From an uncultured Bacteroidales bacterium (GTDB taxonomy: Bacteria > Bacteroidota > Bacteroidia > Bacteroidales > UBA932): 64,000 bases of DNA. Position numbers and translations under genes: made by a program. The stretch covers positions 22,564 to 86,563 of the forward strand of contig ONOQ01000001.1 of assembly GCA_900319485.1 (NCBI GenBank). The letters run 5' to 3'. The notes beneath the pieces were generated by a model that saw only the letters and a program-made list of their open reading frames with translations, ran no database searches and had not been told where the DNA came from. Below are positions 49,027 through 56,954 of this stretch, piece after piece. The first letter of the stretch is position 1; every line of letters starts with the position of its first letter.

Positions 49027-50013
49027 TTAAAGATTAGCGTTGTCCTTTTTCCAGTCTGCTACGGCGGGAACGATGCCGAGGGAAACAATCTCATCCCTCA
49101 TCTTCACGAGGTGCTCATAGGAGGCGTCAAGTGCGGCCATTTCCTCTGCGGTACCCTGGGGAGCGGTGAAGTGGCAGCCGGTGGCGTCAATTACGGTGGG
49201 CATTGCCATCATCACGTTCTTGTACTTGCCTTCGTTCACATAGGTGCCGGCGGGCCAGTAGAACTTGTCTCCGCCCATTGCGGCCTCGATCATCTTTACG
49301 GCCTGATATGCAGGGCTCTGGAAGGAACTGCGGCCACGGAGTTTGATGATATTGGAACCGCCCTGGATGGTATTGTGCTTGATTTCGGCAAATCTTTCGG
49401 CCGATAGAGGAAGTTCAGACAGGGGCTTTCCGTCAATCTTCACCTGGCTTGCGAACACTGCCATTGCCTCACCGTGACCACCATAGGTGTGGGCGCCGGT
49501 AACCTTGTACTGAGGTACGCCGAATTCCTGTGCAAGGGCCTCCTGCAGACGGGTGCTGTCAAGGGCTGCGAGGGAAGTGAGCTGTGAGGGCTTAAGGCCG
49601 GAGTGGATGAGGGCCGTGAGAGCGGTAACGTCTGCCGGGTTGAAGATAACCACCACAAACTTGGCGTCAGGGCAGTACTTCTTGATGTTGTCGCCAAACT
49701 CTGCGGCAATCTGGCAGTTGCCCTTGAGGAGGTCCTCACGGGTCATACCCTCTTTACGGGGTGCTCCACCGGAAGAGATGATGTATTTTGCGTCCTTGAA
49801 GGCCTCTGCGGGATCGATGGTGGCGGTGAAGTTCACGCCCTCGAATGCGCAGTGGTCCATTTCTGCCAGGACACCCTTGAGGCCGGGCTCAAAGATATCG
49901 TAGAGGCAGATGTTTGAAGAAAGACCAAGGCAAGCAGCGGTCTGGGCCATATTTGAGCCGATCATACCTGCTGCGCCAACAATAAGGAGTTTTTCGTCAG
50001 TGAGAAATTTCAT
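49027..50013 (-). CDS. mdh: Malate dehydrogenase
   Basis: NAD-dependent dehydrogenase of the lactate/malate family interconverting malate and oxaloacetate. The 328 residues contain the Rossmann motif VGAAGMIGSNMAQTA (about 12-26), the substrate-loop region GGAPRKEGMTREDLLKGN with two arginines as in malate dehydrogenases, VVIFNPADV, the substrate-binding Arg in LAALDSTRLQ and the catalytic His in GAHTYGGHGEAM. In anaerobic Bacteroidales it serves the reductive branch toward fumarate and succinate. It has a clear promoter at 50049-50056. Confidence 0.92.
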   Translation of the reverse strand: MKFLTDEKLLIVGAAGMIGSNMAQTAACLGLSSNICLYDIFEPGLKGVLAEMDHCAFEGVNFTATIDPAEAFKDAKYIISSGGAPRKEGMTREDLLKGNCQIAAEFGDNIKKYCPDAKFVVVIFNPADVTALTALIHSGLKPSQLTSLAALDSTRLQEALAQEFGVPQYKVTGAHTYGGHGEAMAVFASQVKIDGKPLSELPLSAERFAEIKHNTIQGGSNIIKLRGRSSFQSPAYQAVKMIEAAMGGDKFYWPAGTYVNEGKYKNVMMAMPTVIDATGCHFTAPQGTAEEMAALDASYEHLVKMRDEIVSLGIVPAVADWKKDNANL

Positions 50014-50048
50014 GATATTTTCTGTTTACGTTATTTCAATTGCAGCCA

Positions 50049-50056
50049 CAAAGATA
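50049..50056 (-). promoter_or_regulatory. -7 element (TATCTTTG) of mdh
   Basis: An exact match on the minus strand, 35 bases before the ATG at 50013. Confidence 0.6.
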
Positions 50057-50097
50057 CTAATTTCCGCGCAAAAAGTGTTTGAATTCATAAAAATGAT

Positions 50098-50284
50098 TAT
50101 CTTTGCGGTTGAATTTGTAACAATTAGTATGGAGCCTCCCAGTCCGGTCACATCCAGCCAGTTGAAGGTCGTCGGTTCAGACGATCCTTCCCCACGATTG
50201 TCCACCACATTTAACTGAGAAACCTGATACCCTCCCCAAAAAGAGTATCGGGCGCTTCCTTATTGTTGTTCAGAACACTTTGTA
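50098..50284 (+). ncRNA. Candidate structured leader or small RNA before the phosphopantetheinyl transferase
   Basis: TATCTTTG at 50098-50105, with TTTG at 50078-50081, predicts a start near 50112, about 170 bases before the next ATG. The stretch has no convincing coding frame. It can form an outer helix CAGTT/AACTG (50158-50162 with 50213-50217), an internal stem AAGG-TCGTC with GACGA-TCCTT around 50164-50189, and a downstream hairpin CCTGATAC/GTATCGGG (50223-50252). I do not recognise it as a named riboswitch, 6S or SRP RNA. Confidence 0.4.
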
Positions 50285-50923
50285 ATGGCACTTTATTTAA
50301 AGAAGGAACTTGAAAACGAAGCCACCATCGGCGTGTGGCAGATCACAGAAACCGAGGATGAGCTGGTAAAACTTGCCGCCACCCCCACCGACGAGATGGA
50401 AGAAATCTCGTTCATAAAGAGCGAATCCCTCCGCAAGCAGCGCCTTGCGGTGAGGGCCCTCCTCAACACCCTGTTTGACGAAAAGGTATACCTGAGCCAC
50501 CACGACAACGGCAAGCCCTACCTTGAGAACAACCCCACAAATATCTCCATAACCCATACTGAGAAGTACGTGGCCGTAATCCTCCACGAGGACCAGGACT
50601 GCGGCATAGATGTTGAGTCCCTGGACCGTGACTTCTCCGCCGTGGAGAAAAAGGCCCTTAGCGAGGACGAGATAGATGACCTTCCGGATGAGAAACGCAA
50701 TGAGCAACTTGCCATCTACTGGTGCGCCAAGGAAGCCATCTTCAAACTCCTGAGCCTCTACAGCGTAGACTTCGCTGAGCAGATTGAGGTAGACCGCTTC
50801 CGTTACCGCGGTGAAGGTGAACTTGAAGCCACCTTCGTGGACAAAGACGACGACGAGCAGGAATTCAACCTTGAATACATGACCTTCGACCGCCACGTCC
50901 TTGTGTGGGTGGTGGGAGACTGA
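50285..50923 (+). CDS. 4'-phosphopantetheinyl transferase superfamily protein
   Basis: Transfers the phosphopantetheine arm from CoA to acyl or peptidyl carrier proteins. The 212 residues are of the Sfp type: SLRKQRLAVRALLNTLF, the substrate segment LSHHDNGKPYLENNPTNISITHTEKYVAV, the magnesium motif GIDVESLDR and the catalytic helix YWCAKEAIFKLL. No carrier-protein or synthase genes are adjacent, so the target is unknown. The stop overlaps the ATG of the next gene by one base (TGATG). A long structured leader precedes it. Confidence 0.92.
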   Translation: MALYLKKELENEATIGVWQITETEDELVKLAATPTDEMEEISFIKSESLRKQRLAVRALLNTLFDEKVYLSHHDNGKPYLENNPTNISITHTEKYVAVILHEDQDCGIDVESLDRDFSAVEKKALSEDEIDDLPDEKRNEQLAIYWCAKEAIFKLLSLYSVDFAEQIEVDRFRYRGEGELEATFVDKDDDEQEFNLEYMTFDRHVLVWVVGD

Positions 50924-51459
50924 TGAAAAAGTTAATCCATATAGCGCTCCTTATCCTTCTTACGAGTGGGAGCGCTTTTGCGCAATATATACCTCAATCT
51001 ATGACGTTTTCTGGGGGAAGACTACGTGACGAAGTCGGTGAACGGTTGACTGATGAAGATATCCTTTTTGCTGTTGGGGAATCTATCTATTACGATACTT
51101 ACGTTGGATCCTGCAGCCAAATTAATGTGGGAAGAGGCTTGACAATTGCAGGAGGCGCTTTAGCTATTCTTGGCACTGCAGGATTAATCAACGGGAATAT
51201 ATTTTACAACATCGAAGATATAGATCCCACATCAGGAATAAAGCCCAAAAAATCTGCCGGAATGGTATTAATAGGCATAGGGGGTAGTTTTATCTATGTT
51301 GGAGCACATCTATTTAGCATAGGCATTCCTCTTTGGATTACTGGTACCCAACGTCTCAAATGGGTGGCGAAAGACTATAATAGTCGTAATACGTCTACAA
51401 TCTCATCCCTCCGCTTCGGCGCCGGCCAGTACGGCACCGGAATGGTTCTGAGTTTCTAG
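50923..51459 (+). CDS. Small exported membrane protein with mosaic composition, paralogue of the 48446 product
   Basis: The ATG at 50923 (MKKLIHIALLILLTSGSAFAQ, a signal peptide) is used; a GTG 18 bases earlier lies in the previous gene. The 178 residues parallel the 48446 product: RLRDEVGERLTDEDILFAVGESIYYDTYVGSC, two hydrophobic segments, GIPLWITGTQRLKWVAKDYNS and the identical ending RFGAGQYGTG-VLSF. The first 490 bases are noticeably A+T-rich with codons unlike the neighbours. The final 49 bases switch to the local GC-rich style and are 48/49 identical to the 3' end of the paralogue. The function is unknown; the 3' end suggests gene conversion or selection on that tail. Confidence 0.75.
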   Translation: MKKLIHIALLILLTSGSAFAQYIPQSMTFSGGRLRDEVGERLTDEDILFAVGESIYYDTYVGSCSQINVGRGLTIAGGALAILGTAGLINGNIFYNIEDIDPTSGIKPKKSAGMVLIGIGGSFIYVGAHLFSIGIPLWITGTQRLKWVAKDYNSRNTSTISSLRFGAGQYGTGMVLSF

Positions 51460-51479
51460 GCCTGGAGGGCAGCGAAACC

Positions 51480-51580
51480 GTCACAGGTGACGCCAAAAAC
51501 GCAGACCTGCGACGGTTCTGCCAAGGACCTGCGACGTATTGTGCCCTGACCTGCGACGCCACCCCCCTTGGACCTGCGAC
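51480..51580. repeat. Family A: five GTCGCAGGT-type cores with 22-bp phasing (locus 3)
   Basis: One direct variant core (GTCACAGGT, 51480) and four inverted cores starting at 51505, 51527, 51549 and 51572 (steps 25, 22, 22, 23). The 51479-51514 hairpin unit is the reverse complement of 40499-40534 with one mismatch in 36. It lies between the small membrane protein and the feoAB promoter. Confidence 0.88.
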
Positions 51581-51641
51581 AAATGGCCGCCCGGATCAGC
51601 CATCCCAATAAATGGGGATTGACGGAAAACGCAATACGCCG

Positions 51642-51649
51642 TATCTTTG
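51642..51649 (+). promoter_or_regulatory. -7 element (TATCTTTG) of feoAB
   Basis: An exact match, 18 bases before the ATG at 51668. I saw no convincing Fur or other iron-regulator site. Confidence 0.6.
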
Positions 51650-51667
51650 CGGCGGTAATTATTATAT

Positions 51668-54064
51668 ATGATACTTTCAGACCTTAAGACCGGAGAAAAG
51701 GCGGTGATTGTGCGTGTGCACGGTCACGGCAGTTTCCGTAAACGTCTTATAGAAATGGGTTTCATCAAAGGGAAGGAAGTGAGAGTTATCCTCAACGCCC
51801 CCCTGAAGGACCCTATCGAATATGAAATAATCGGCTATAAAGTCTCTCTCCGGAGAGAGGAAGCACGTCTTATAGAAGTGGTAACGGAGGAGGAAGCCAG
51901 GGAGGCGCTGGTAAGCGATGAGCACCTTCAGGGACTTCCGGCCGATATGGAAGAGCCCCGGCGCCTGGGAGAAGCCATGGCCCATGTTGCCGAGGAACGT
52001 CACCACTCTATCCGTGTTGCGCTTGTGGGCAATCCTAACTGCGGAAAAACTTCACTATTCAACATTGCCTCCGGAAGCCACGAGCACGTAGGCAATTACT
52101 CAGGTGTGACGGTGGACGCCAAGGAAGGCCATTTCAAGTTTCGGGATTATGAAATAACCTTGGTGGACCTGCCCGGCACCTACTCCCTCAGCGCCTACTC
52201 TCCGGAGGAACTTTATGTCCGAAAAAACCTGCTGGAAACTACCCCCGACGTTGTCGTGAATGTGGTTGACGCCTCAAACATTGAGCGTAACCTCTACCTC
52301 ACTACCCAACTCATAGACATGAACCTTCGGGTTGTGATGGCCCTCAATATGTACGACGAACTTGAGCATAAGGGGGATAAACTGGACACTACCCAACTTG
52401 GCTACCTCCTTGGTATGCCCGTCTGCCCCACGGTTTCCCGTGACGGCCGCGGCATCCCGGAACTCTTTGACACAGTCATAAAGATATATGAAGGGGCCGA
52501 TGACCGCCTTGCCCGCCACATCCACATCAACCACGGCGCGGAGATAGAAAAGAGCATAAAGAGAGTCCAGAGGCACATAGCATATAACGAGGAACTGAAG
52601 GCCACCTACTCCACCAGATACCTTACAATAAAATACCTGGAAGGGGACAAGGAGGTTGAGCGCCTTCTTTCCACAAAGCCGAATATAGGGGATATCTCAG
52701 ACGCCAGGGCCGATGAAATGGAGCGCGTGGAAGGCATCGTGGGTACCAATATGGAAAGCGCCATTGTGGATGCAAAGTACGCCTTCATCCAGGGCGCCCT
52801 TGCCGAGACCTATCAGAAATATCAGGAAGAAAGGCCCCGCCGCACCATCACGGACAGGATAGACGCAATTGTCACCAACCAGTGGGCGGCATTCCCCATT
52901 TTCCTGGTGCTGCTGTGGTTTGTTTTCTGGGCAACATTCACTATCGGCCAGTATCCTATGGACTGGATAGAGGCCGGGGTGGGCTGGCTTGGGAACGCCG
53001 TCGGCTCTCTTATGGCCGATGGCTGGCTCAAGGACCTTGTGGTAGACGGCTGCATCGCGGGCGTAGGAAGCGTCCTTGTGTTCCTTCCCAACATCATGAT
53101 CCTGTACTTTTTCATTTCCATAATGGAGGACAGCGGCTATATGGCCCGCGCGGCATTCATCGTGGATAAACTGATGCACAGGATCGGCCTTCACGGAAAG
53201 AGTTTCATCCCCATGGTAATGGGTTTCGGCTGCAACGTGCCGGCAATTATGGCTACACGCAGTATCGAGAGCCGGAAGTCCCGCCTTGTTACTATGGCCA
53301 TAATTCCATTTATGTCCTGCGCGGGCCGATTACCGATTTTCGTCCTATTCGCAGGCGCTTTCTTCCCCGGAAGCCCCGCCACGGCGCTTCTTGGAATATA
53401 CCTTCTGGGCATAGTTCTGGCCATATTATCGGCCCTTGTAATAGGAAAATTCGTCAAGGACGACGACCTCCCGTTTGTGATGGAACTGCCGCCATACCGT
53501 ATGCCCACCTGGAAAGCCACCTGGCGCCACACCTGGGAAAAGGGCAAGCAGTACCTTGAGAAGATGGCCACCACCATCCTCATCTTCTCCGTTGCAATCT
53601 GGTTCCTGGGTTACTTCCCGCGTCACGCGGACCATACGGCCGCATACCAGCAGGAGCACTCGTATATCGGCATGGTAGGTAAGGCCATCGAGCCTGCCAT
53701 GGAACCGCTTGGCTTCAACTGGAAGATGGATGTTGGCCTTCTTGCCGGCGTTGGCGCCAAGGAACTTGTCATAAGCACCCTCGGCGTTATGTATGCTCAG
53801 GACGGTGAGGAATACGAGGGGATGGGCGACGAGGACGATACCGCCCTTCAGGCAGCCCTCAAAGCCACGGTTCCCACCGCCGCTGCCCTTGCCTTTATGG
53901 TGTTTGTGCTGCTGTACTTCCCGTGCATTGCCACCTTCGTGGCCCTGAAGAACGAGACCGGCTCCTGGCGCTGGGCCATCCTCCTGTGCCTCTACACCAT
54001 CCTTGTGGCCTGGATCTGCGCCTTCGCGGCCTTCCGTATCGGCCTTCTCATCTGGCCGGTGTAG
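51668..54064 (+). CDS. feoB: Ferrous iron transporter, FeoA-FeoB fusion
   Basis: Imports Fe2+ across the inner membrane. Residues about 1-75 are a FeoA (SH3-like) domain (LSDLKTGEKAVIVRVHGHGSFRKRLIEMGF...SLRREEARLIEV). After a linker, the FeoB G domain runs from about 115: G1 GNPNCGKTSLFN, G2 NYSGVTVD, G3 DLPGTYSLSAYS, G4 ALNMYDE and G5-like PTVSRDGRG. A helical GDI region follows, then the membrane domain with two Gate motifs (MVMGFGCNVPAIMATR and MSCAGRLPIFVLFAGAFF) and the late GAKELVISTLGVMY. At 798 residues it is complete. The fused form is common in Bacteroidota. An anaerobe would use Fe2+ as its main iron source. Confidence 0.96.
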   Translation: MILSDLKTGEKAVIVRVHGHGSFRKRLIEMGFIKGKEVRVILNAPLKDPIEYEIIGYKVSLRREEARLIEVVTEEEAREALVSDEHLQGLPADMEEPRRLGEAMAHVAEERHHSIRVALVGNPNCGKTSLFNIASGSHEHVGNYSGVTVDAKEGHFKFRDYEITLVDLPGTYSLSAYSPEELYVRKNLLETTPDVVVNVVDASNIERNLYLTTQLIDMNLRVVMALNMYDELEHKGDKLDTTQLGYLLGMPVCPTVSRDGRGIPELFDTVIKIYEGADDRLARHIHINHGAEIEKSIKRVQRHIAYNEELKATYSTRYLTIKYLEGDKEVERLLSTKPNIGDISDARADEMERVEGIVGTNMESAIVDAKYAFIQGALAETYQKYQEERPRRTITDRIDAIVTNQWAAFPIFLVLLWFVFWATFTIGQYPMDWIEAGVGWLGNAVGSLMADGWLKDLVVDGCIAGVGSVLVFLPNIMILYFFISIMEDSGYMARAAFIVDKLMHRIGLHGKSFIPMVMGFGCNVPAIMATRSIESRKSRLVTMAIIPFMSCAGRLPIFVLFAGAFFPGSPATALLGIYLLGIVLAILSALVIGKFVKDDDLPFVMELPPYRMPTWKATWRHTWEKGKQYLEKMATTILIFSVAIWFLGYFPRHADHTAAYQQEHSYIGMVGKAIEPAMEPLGFNWKMDVGLLAGVGAKELVISTLGVMYAQDGEEYEGMGDEDDTALQAALKATVPTAAALAFMVFVLLYFPCIATFVALKNETGSWRWAILLCLYTILVAWICAFAAFRIGLLIWPV

Positions 54065-54093
54065 GTTTTCCGCAGCATTGTAATGCCGATGCG

Positions 54094-54199
54094 GTGGAGC
54101 TTAATACGCTAATTATCAATCATTTATACGGTTCTTTGGGATTACTGGTAATCCCAAAGAGTTTTGCAAGTGGTTGTATGTCAGTTACTTAGCTCCCAC
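54094..54199 (+). repeat. Family B hairpin element, copy 3 (left of RhuM-Fic gene)
   Basis: 106 bp. The ends GTGGAGCTTAA and TTAGCTCCCAC are imperfect inverted repeats. The centre is a 13-bp perfect stem (TCTTTGGGATTAC, 54133-54145; GTAATCCCAAAGA, 54148-54160). It matches copy 4 (55253-55358) at 84 of 106 positions without gaps and in the same orientation. Confidence 0.85.
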
Positions 54200-54208
54200 C
54201 ATAGAGTT

Positions 54209-55189
54209 CTAATTCTTCCGGTTTATCAGGCTTACTACTACCTTTACCATTGTAGACATCTCGTCAGTATGGCTTTCCGCAATCATAAGTGTTATAGCCA
54301 CAAGAGAGGCGTCTGATATACGCTTTGTGCCATTGGGCCGATACAATATTCCATTATTCTGCATAAACCATAGGAAAAGAGTAGCGGCTATCCTCTTGTT
54401 TCCATCTACGAAAGAATGATTCTTCACCACAAGATAGAGTATCATTGCGGCTTTTTCCTCTATACTGGGATAGAGGTCTTTTCCGTTCCAGGTCTGATAT
54501 ATTTGGCCGATACTGCTATGGAATGAAGAATCTTTTTCAACGCCAAATAAATTACTTCTTCCTATCTTTGATTTCAAGTTGTGGACAACCTCCATCGCAT
54601 TTTCATATGTTGCGTGAAAGCGCTCCGGTGTGGTAGTGTCTGCTATCTTTAAACTTTGGTAATCATAGGCGTCCAGGGTATCAAGGGCGTATGTGTAGTC
54701 CCGTATAACGTCAAACAGGTCTGTTACTTGGTCTGATGAAAGAAGAAGTTCCTTGTTAAAGACGTTTTCCAGAAGATTAAGTGCTTGCTTCAAATCGGCA
54801 TATTTTTGCTCGGACACAATGTTTCGATTAATTGCGTATCCTTTAAGCATATATTGCTTTATAATGCCTGTGGCCCAAATCCTGAAGTTGGTGGCCATAA
54901 TGGAGTTAACTCGGTAGCCGACAGAAATAATCACATCTAAATTGTAGTATTGAACAGGCCTGTCTGAAAAAGCAATTTGCATTTTTTGCAAAGTGCTTTC
55001 TCTTGATAGTTCGCCACACTTGTAAACATTTCGTATGTGTCTTGAAATGTCTGACACGTCTTTGCCAAATAACGTTGCAATTGCTTTTTGAGTTGCCCAT
55101 ATGGTCTCGTGGTTTGGATCAACCATCGCTTCCATTTTGACCAGTCCATCATTAGACTGATAGATAATAATGTCATTTCTTTCTTCCAT
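54209..55189 (-). CDS. RhuM-Fic/Doc fusion protein
   Basis: A 326-residue protein with an N-terminal RhuM-type domain (IIIYQSNDGLVKMEAMVDPNHETIWATQKAIATLFG...YYNLDVIISVGYRVNS, about 8-120) and a C-terminal Fic/Doc domain with the complete active-site motif HSFVDGNKR (His258) at about 258-266. Fic enzymes transfer AMP or similar groups to protein targets; Doc phosphorylates EF-Tu. RhuM-Fic fusions are common as stand-alone accessory genes in gut bacteria. I did not see an inhibitory (S/T)xxxE(G/N) helix with confidence. The composition is A+T-richer than the neighbours. The gene is bracketed by direct family B copies, 9 bases after the left one and about 60 from the right one, suggesting a cassette. 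Confidence 0.9.
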   Translation of the reverse strand: MEERNDIIIYQSNDGLVKMEAMVDPNHETIWATQKAIATLFGKDVSDISRHIRNVYKCGELSRESTLQKMQIAFSDRPVQYYNLDVIISVGYRVNSIMATNFRIWATGIIKQYMLKGYAINRNIVSEQKYADLKQALNLLENVFNKELLLSSDQVTDLFDVIRDYTYALDTLDAYDYQSLKIADTTTPERFHATYENAMEVVHNLKSKIGRSNLFGVEKDSSFHSSIGQIYQTWNGKDLYPSIEEKAAMILYLVVKNHSFVDGNKRIAATLFLWFMQNNGILYRPNGTKRISDASLVAITLMIAESHTDEMSTMVKVVVSLINRKN

Positions 55190-55252
55190 AATAATCAGAT
55201 ATTGGTTAACAAGTTTATTTTTGGCACAAGATAAGGAATGTCTATGACGGCG

Positions 55253-55358
55253 GTGGAACTCAACGCGCTTATTATCAATTACTTACATGGTTGTATGGGA
55301 TTACCGGTAATCCCAAAGAGTTCTGCAAATGACTATATATCAGCAACTTAGCCTCCAC
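55253..55358 (+). repeat. Family B hairpin element, copy 4 (right of RhuM-Fic gene)
   Basis: 106 bp. The ends are GTGGAACTCAA and TTAGCCTCCAC. The core palindrome GGGATTACCGGTAATCCC is at 55297-55314. The outer part of the stem is broken compared with copy 3: the left side reads TGTAT while the right keeps AAAGA. That is consistent with decay after duplication. Confidence 0.85.
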
Positions 55359-55395
55359 TACCCACCGAGAACCGCTAATGGGACCTCCATCGATG

Positions 55396-55446
55396 CCACT
55401 GTAAAGAACATTTACAACTGCGGCGGTTTTCTTTACACTTTTACAA
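55396..55446 (+). promoter_or_regulatory. Probable upstream activator sites of the NtrC-type regulator, own gene
   Basis: CCACTGTAAAGAA at 55396-55408 overlaps an inverted repeat TGTAAA-N5-TTTACA (55400-55416). Further CTTTACA and TTTTACA half-sites follow at 55431 and 55439. The same 13-base string stands upstream of the tolC-like gene, in both cases 99 bases before the GG of the sigma-54 promoter. Confidence 0.65.
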
Positions 55447-55494
55447 TTCTGATTCCGGGTGTAATCGTCTGGAAATCAGTTATATGCGCTTTAA

Positions 55495-55508
55495 GGCACG
55501 GGAGTTGC
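55495..55508 (+). promoter_or_regulatory. Sigma-54 promoter of the response-regulator gene
   Basis: GGCACGGGAGTTGC: GG at 55495-55496 and GC at 55507-55508, with exactly 10 bases between, against the consensus YTGGCACGRNNNTTGCW. The predicted start is near 55520, 31 bases before the ATG. Confidence 0.75.
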
Positions 55509-55550
55509 GTTTGCGTGTGCTGGAATAATTGTGTAAATTCGTAAACCGTT

Positions 55551-56954
55551 ATGGCTTCAAAGAAGGGCAAAATACTGATTGTGGACGACAACGCCGGCAT
55601 CCGCCAGGCGCTGAAGATACTTCTTCCCGTGCATTTTGCAGAGGTGGAAACGCTGCCGTCGCCGGTAACTCTGGTATCAACGCTGGAACGCTTCCGTCCG
55701 GACGTGGTGCTTCTGGATATGAATTTCAACACGTCCATCAACACCGGCAACGAAGGCCTCTACTGGGCCGGGGAAATCAAGAAGATGGTCCCGGAAGTGG
55801 AGGTGGTGCTGTTTACCGCTTATGCCGATATCCAGTTGGCGGTGGAAGGGATGAAGCGTGGCGCGTTTGACTTCATCGTGAAGCCGTGGGACAATGAGAA
55901 ACTCATTGAGGTGCTCACGGCTGCCCGTGACAAGGCCCGGAAGGCGATGGGAAGAGATGCCCGATCGGAGTCGGGCATGACGGGAGCCGTCACCCCCGAC
56001 CTGATCGGGGGTCCTATGTTCTGGGGCTCCTCCAGGCCCATGGCCGCCATCCGTAAGACTGTCGAAAAGATTGCGCCAACTGACGCCACGGTCCTTATTA
56101 CCGGCGAAAACGGCACCGGCAAGGACGTGCTGGCCCGTGAAATCCACGCCAGGAGCCTCCGAAGCGGGAAACCGATGGTGGCCGTGGACGCCGGAGCCAT
56201 CACGGAAACGCTCTTTGAAAGCGAACTCTTCGGCCACGTCAAAGGCGCTTTCACCGACGCCCACACGGACCACGTGGGTAAGTTTGAGCAGGCCGATGGC
56301 GGGACTCTGTTCCTGGATGAAATAGGCAATATTCCGCTGCATCTGCAGGCGAAACTCCTTAGGGCCATTCAGAACCGGAGCATAGTGCGGGTGGGCGGCA
56401 ATGAGTCCAAGCCCATCAACATCCGGCTTATCTGCGCTACAAATATGGATCTGGAACAACTGGTCCGTGAAGGCCGATTCCGCGAGGACCTTTATTACCG
56501 CATCAATACCGTTCACATTGCCCTGCCGGCGCTCAGGGAGCGGAAAGAAGACATTGTCCCGCTGGCGCAACTTTTCCTTGAGAGGTTCGCCCAGAAGTAC
56601 CATCGGCCGCTTTCCGGGCTGGATGAATCGGCCAAAACCGTGCTTGAGAGTGGCCGCTGGAGCGGGAATATCCGTGAACTGCAGAATGTGATTGAGAAGG
56701 CGGTGATTCTTTCGGACGGGACGGTCCTTACCGCAAAGGATTTAGATGCCCGATCGGGGTCGGGCATGACCCCCGGCTTTGGCCCCGACGTCATTCCCGG
56801 CCTGACCGGGAATCTCCTTCACAATGCCCAGGAGGAAGAGCGGCTGGTACGTAAGGCAATGGAGCGCACGGACGGCAACATCTCCGCCGCAGCCAAGATG
56901 CTGGGCGTGAGCAGGCCCACACTCTATGCAAAACTTAAGAAATACGGCCTGTGA
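55551..56954 (+). CDS. NtrC-family sigma-54-dependent response regulator
   Basis: A 467-residue activator. The receiver domain (about 5-125) has the phosphorylated Asp56 in VVLLDMNF and the K of FIVKPWD. The AAA+ domain (about 157-380) has Walker [16 protein letters not shown], the sigma-54 contact loop GAFTDA (canonical GAFTGA), Walker [13 protein letters not shown], and the arginine region near [10 protein letters not shown]. The C-terminal Fis-type HTH is [23 protein letters not shown]. Both interdomain linkers are encoded by palindromic family D repeats (residues about 136-154 and 399-421). It is coupled to the kinase gene by a 4-base overlap, and its own promoter is of the sigma-54 type, suggesting autoactivation. 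Confidence 0.95.
   Translation: MASKKGKILIVDDNAGIRQALKILLPVHFAEVETLPSPVTLVSTLERFRPDVVLLDMNFNTSINTGNEGLYWAGEIKKMVPEVEVVLFTAYADIQLAVEGMKRGAFDFIVKPWDNEKLIEVLTAARDKARKAMGRDARSESGMTGAVTPDLIGGPMFWGSSRPMAAIRKTVEKIAPTDATVLITGENGTGKDVLAREIHARSLRSGKPMVAVDAGAITETLFESELFGHVKGAFTDAHTDHVGKFEQADGGTLFLDEIGNIPLHLQAKLLRAIQNRSIVRVGGNESKPINIRLICATNMDLEQLVREGRFREDLYYRINTVHIALPALRERKEDIVPLAQLFLERFAQKYHRPLSGLDESAKTVLESGRWSGNIRELQNVIEKAVILSDGTVLTAKDLDARSGSGMTPGFGPDVIPGLTGNLLHNAQEEERLVRKAMERTDGNISAAAKMLGVSRPTLYAKLKKYGL
55956..56013 (+). repeat. Family D palindromic element, copy 1, translated in the response regulator
   Basis: Two adjacent palindromes. The first, GATGCCCGATCGGAGTCGGG continuing to CATGAC, is at 55956-55981. 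The second is ACCCCCGA-CCTGA-TCGGGGGT at 55992-56012. They are read in frame as DARSESGMT...VTPDLIGG in the linker between receiver and AAA+ domains. Confidence 0.85.
56745..56814 (+). repeat. Family D palindromic element, copy 2, translated in the response regulator
   Basis: The first palindrome (56745-56770) differs from copy 1 at one base. The second, ATTCCCGG-CCTGA-CCGGGAAT (56793-56813), shares the CCTGA centre. They are read in frame as DARSGSGMT...VIPGLTGN between the AAA+ domain and the HTH. Confidence 0.85.

Noticed and set aside
50098-50284. 6S RNA or SRP RNA
   Set aside because: The sequence lacks the SRP GGAAG/tetraloop hairpin, and I could not fold a long 6S-type rod with a central bubble.
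54094-55358. Integron cassette with attC sites
   Set aside because: The repeats have variable centres and structured ends, but I see no GTTRRRY/RYYYAAC core sites and no integron integrase, so I keep the neutral term cassette.
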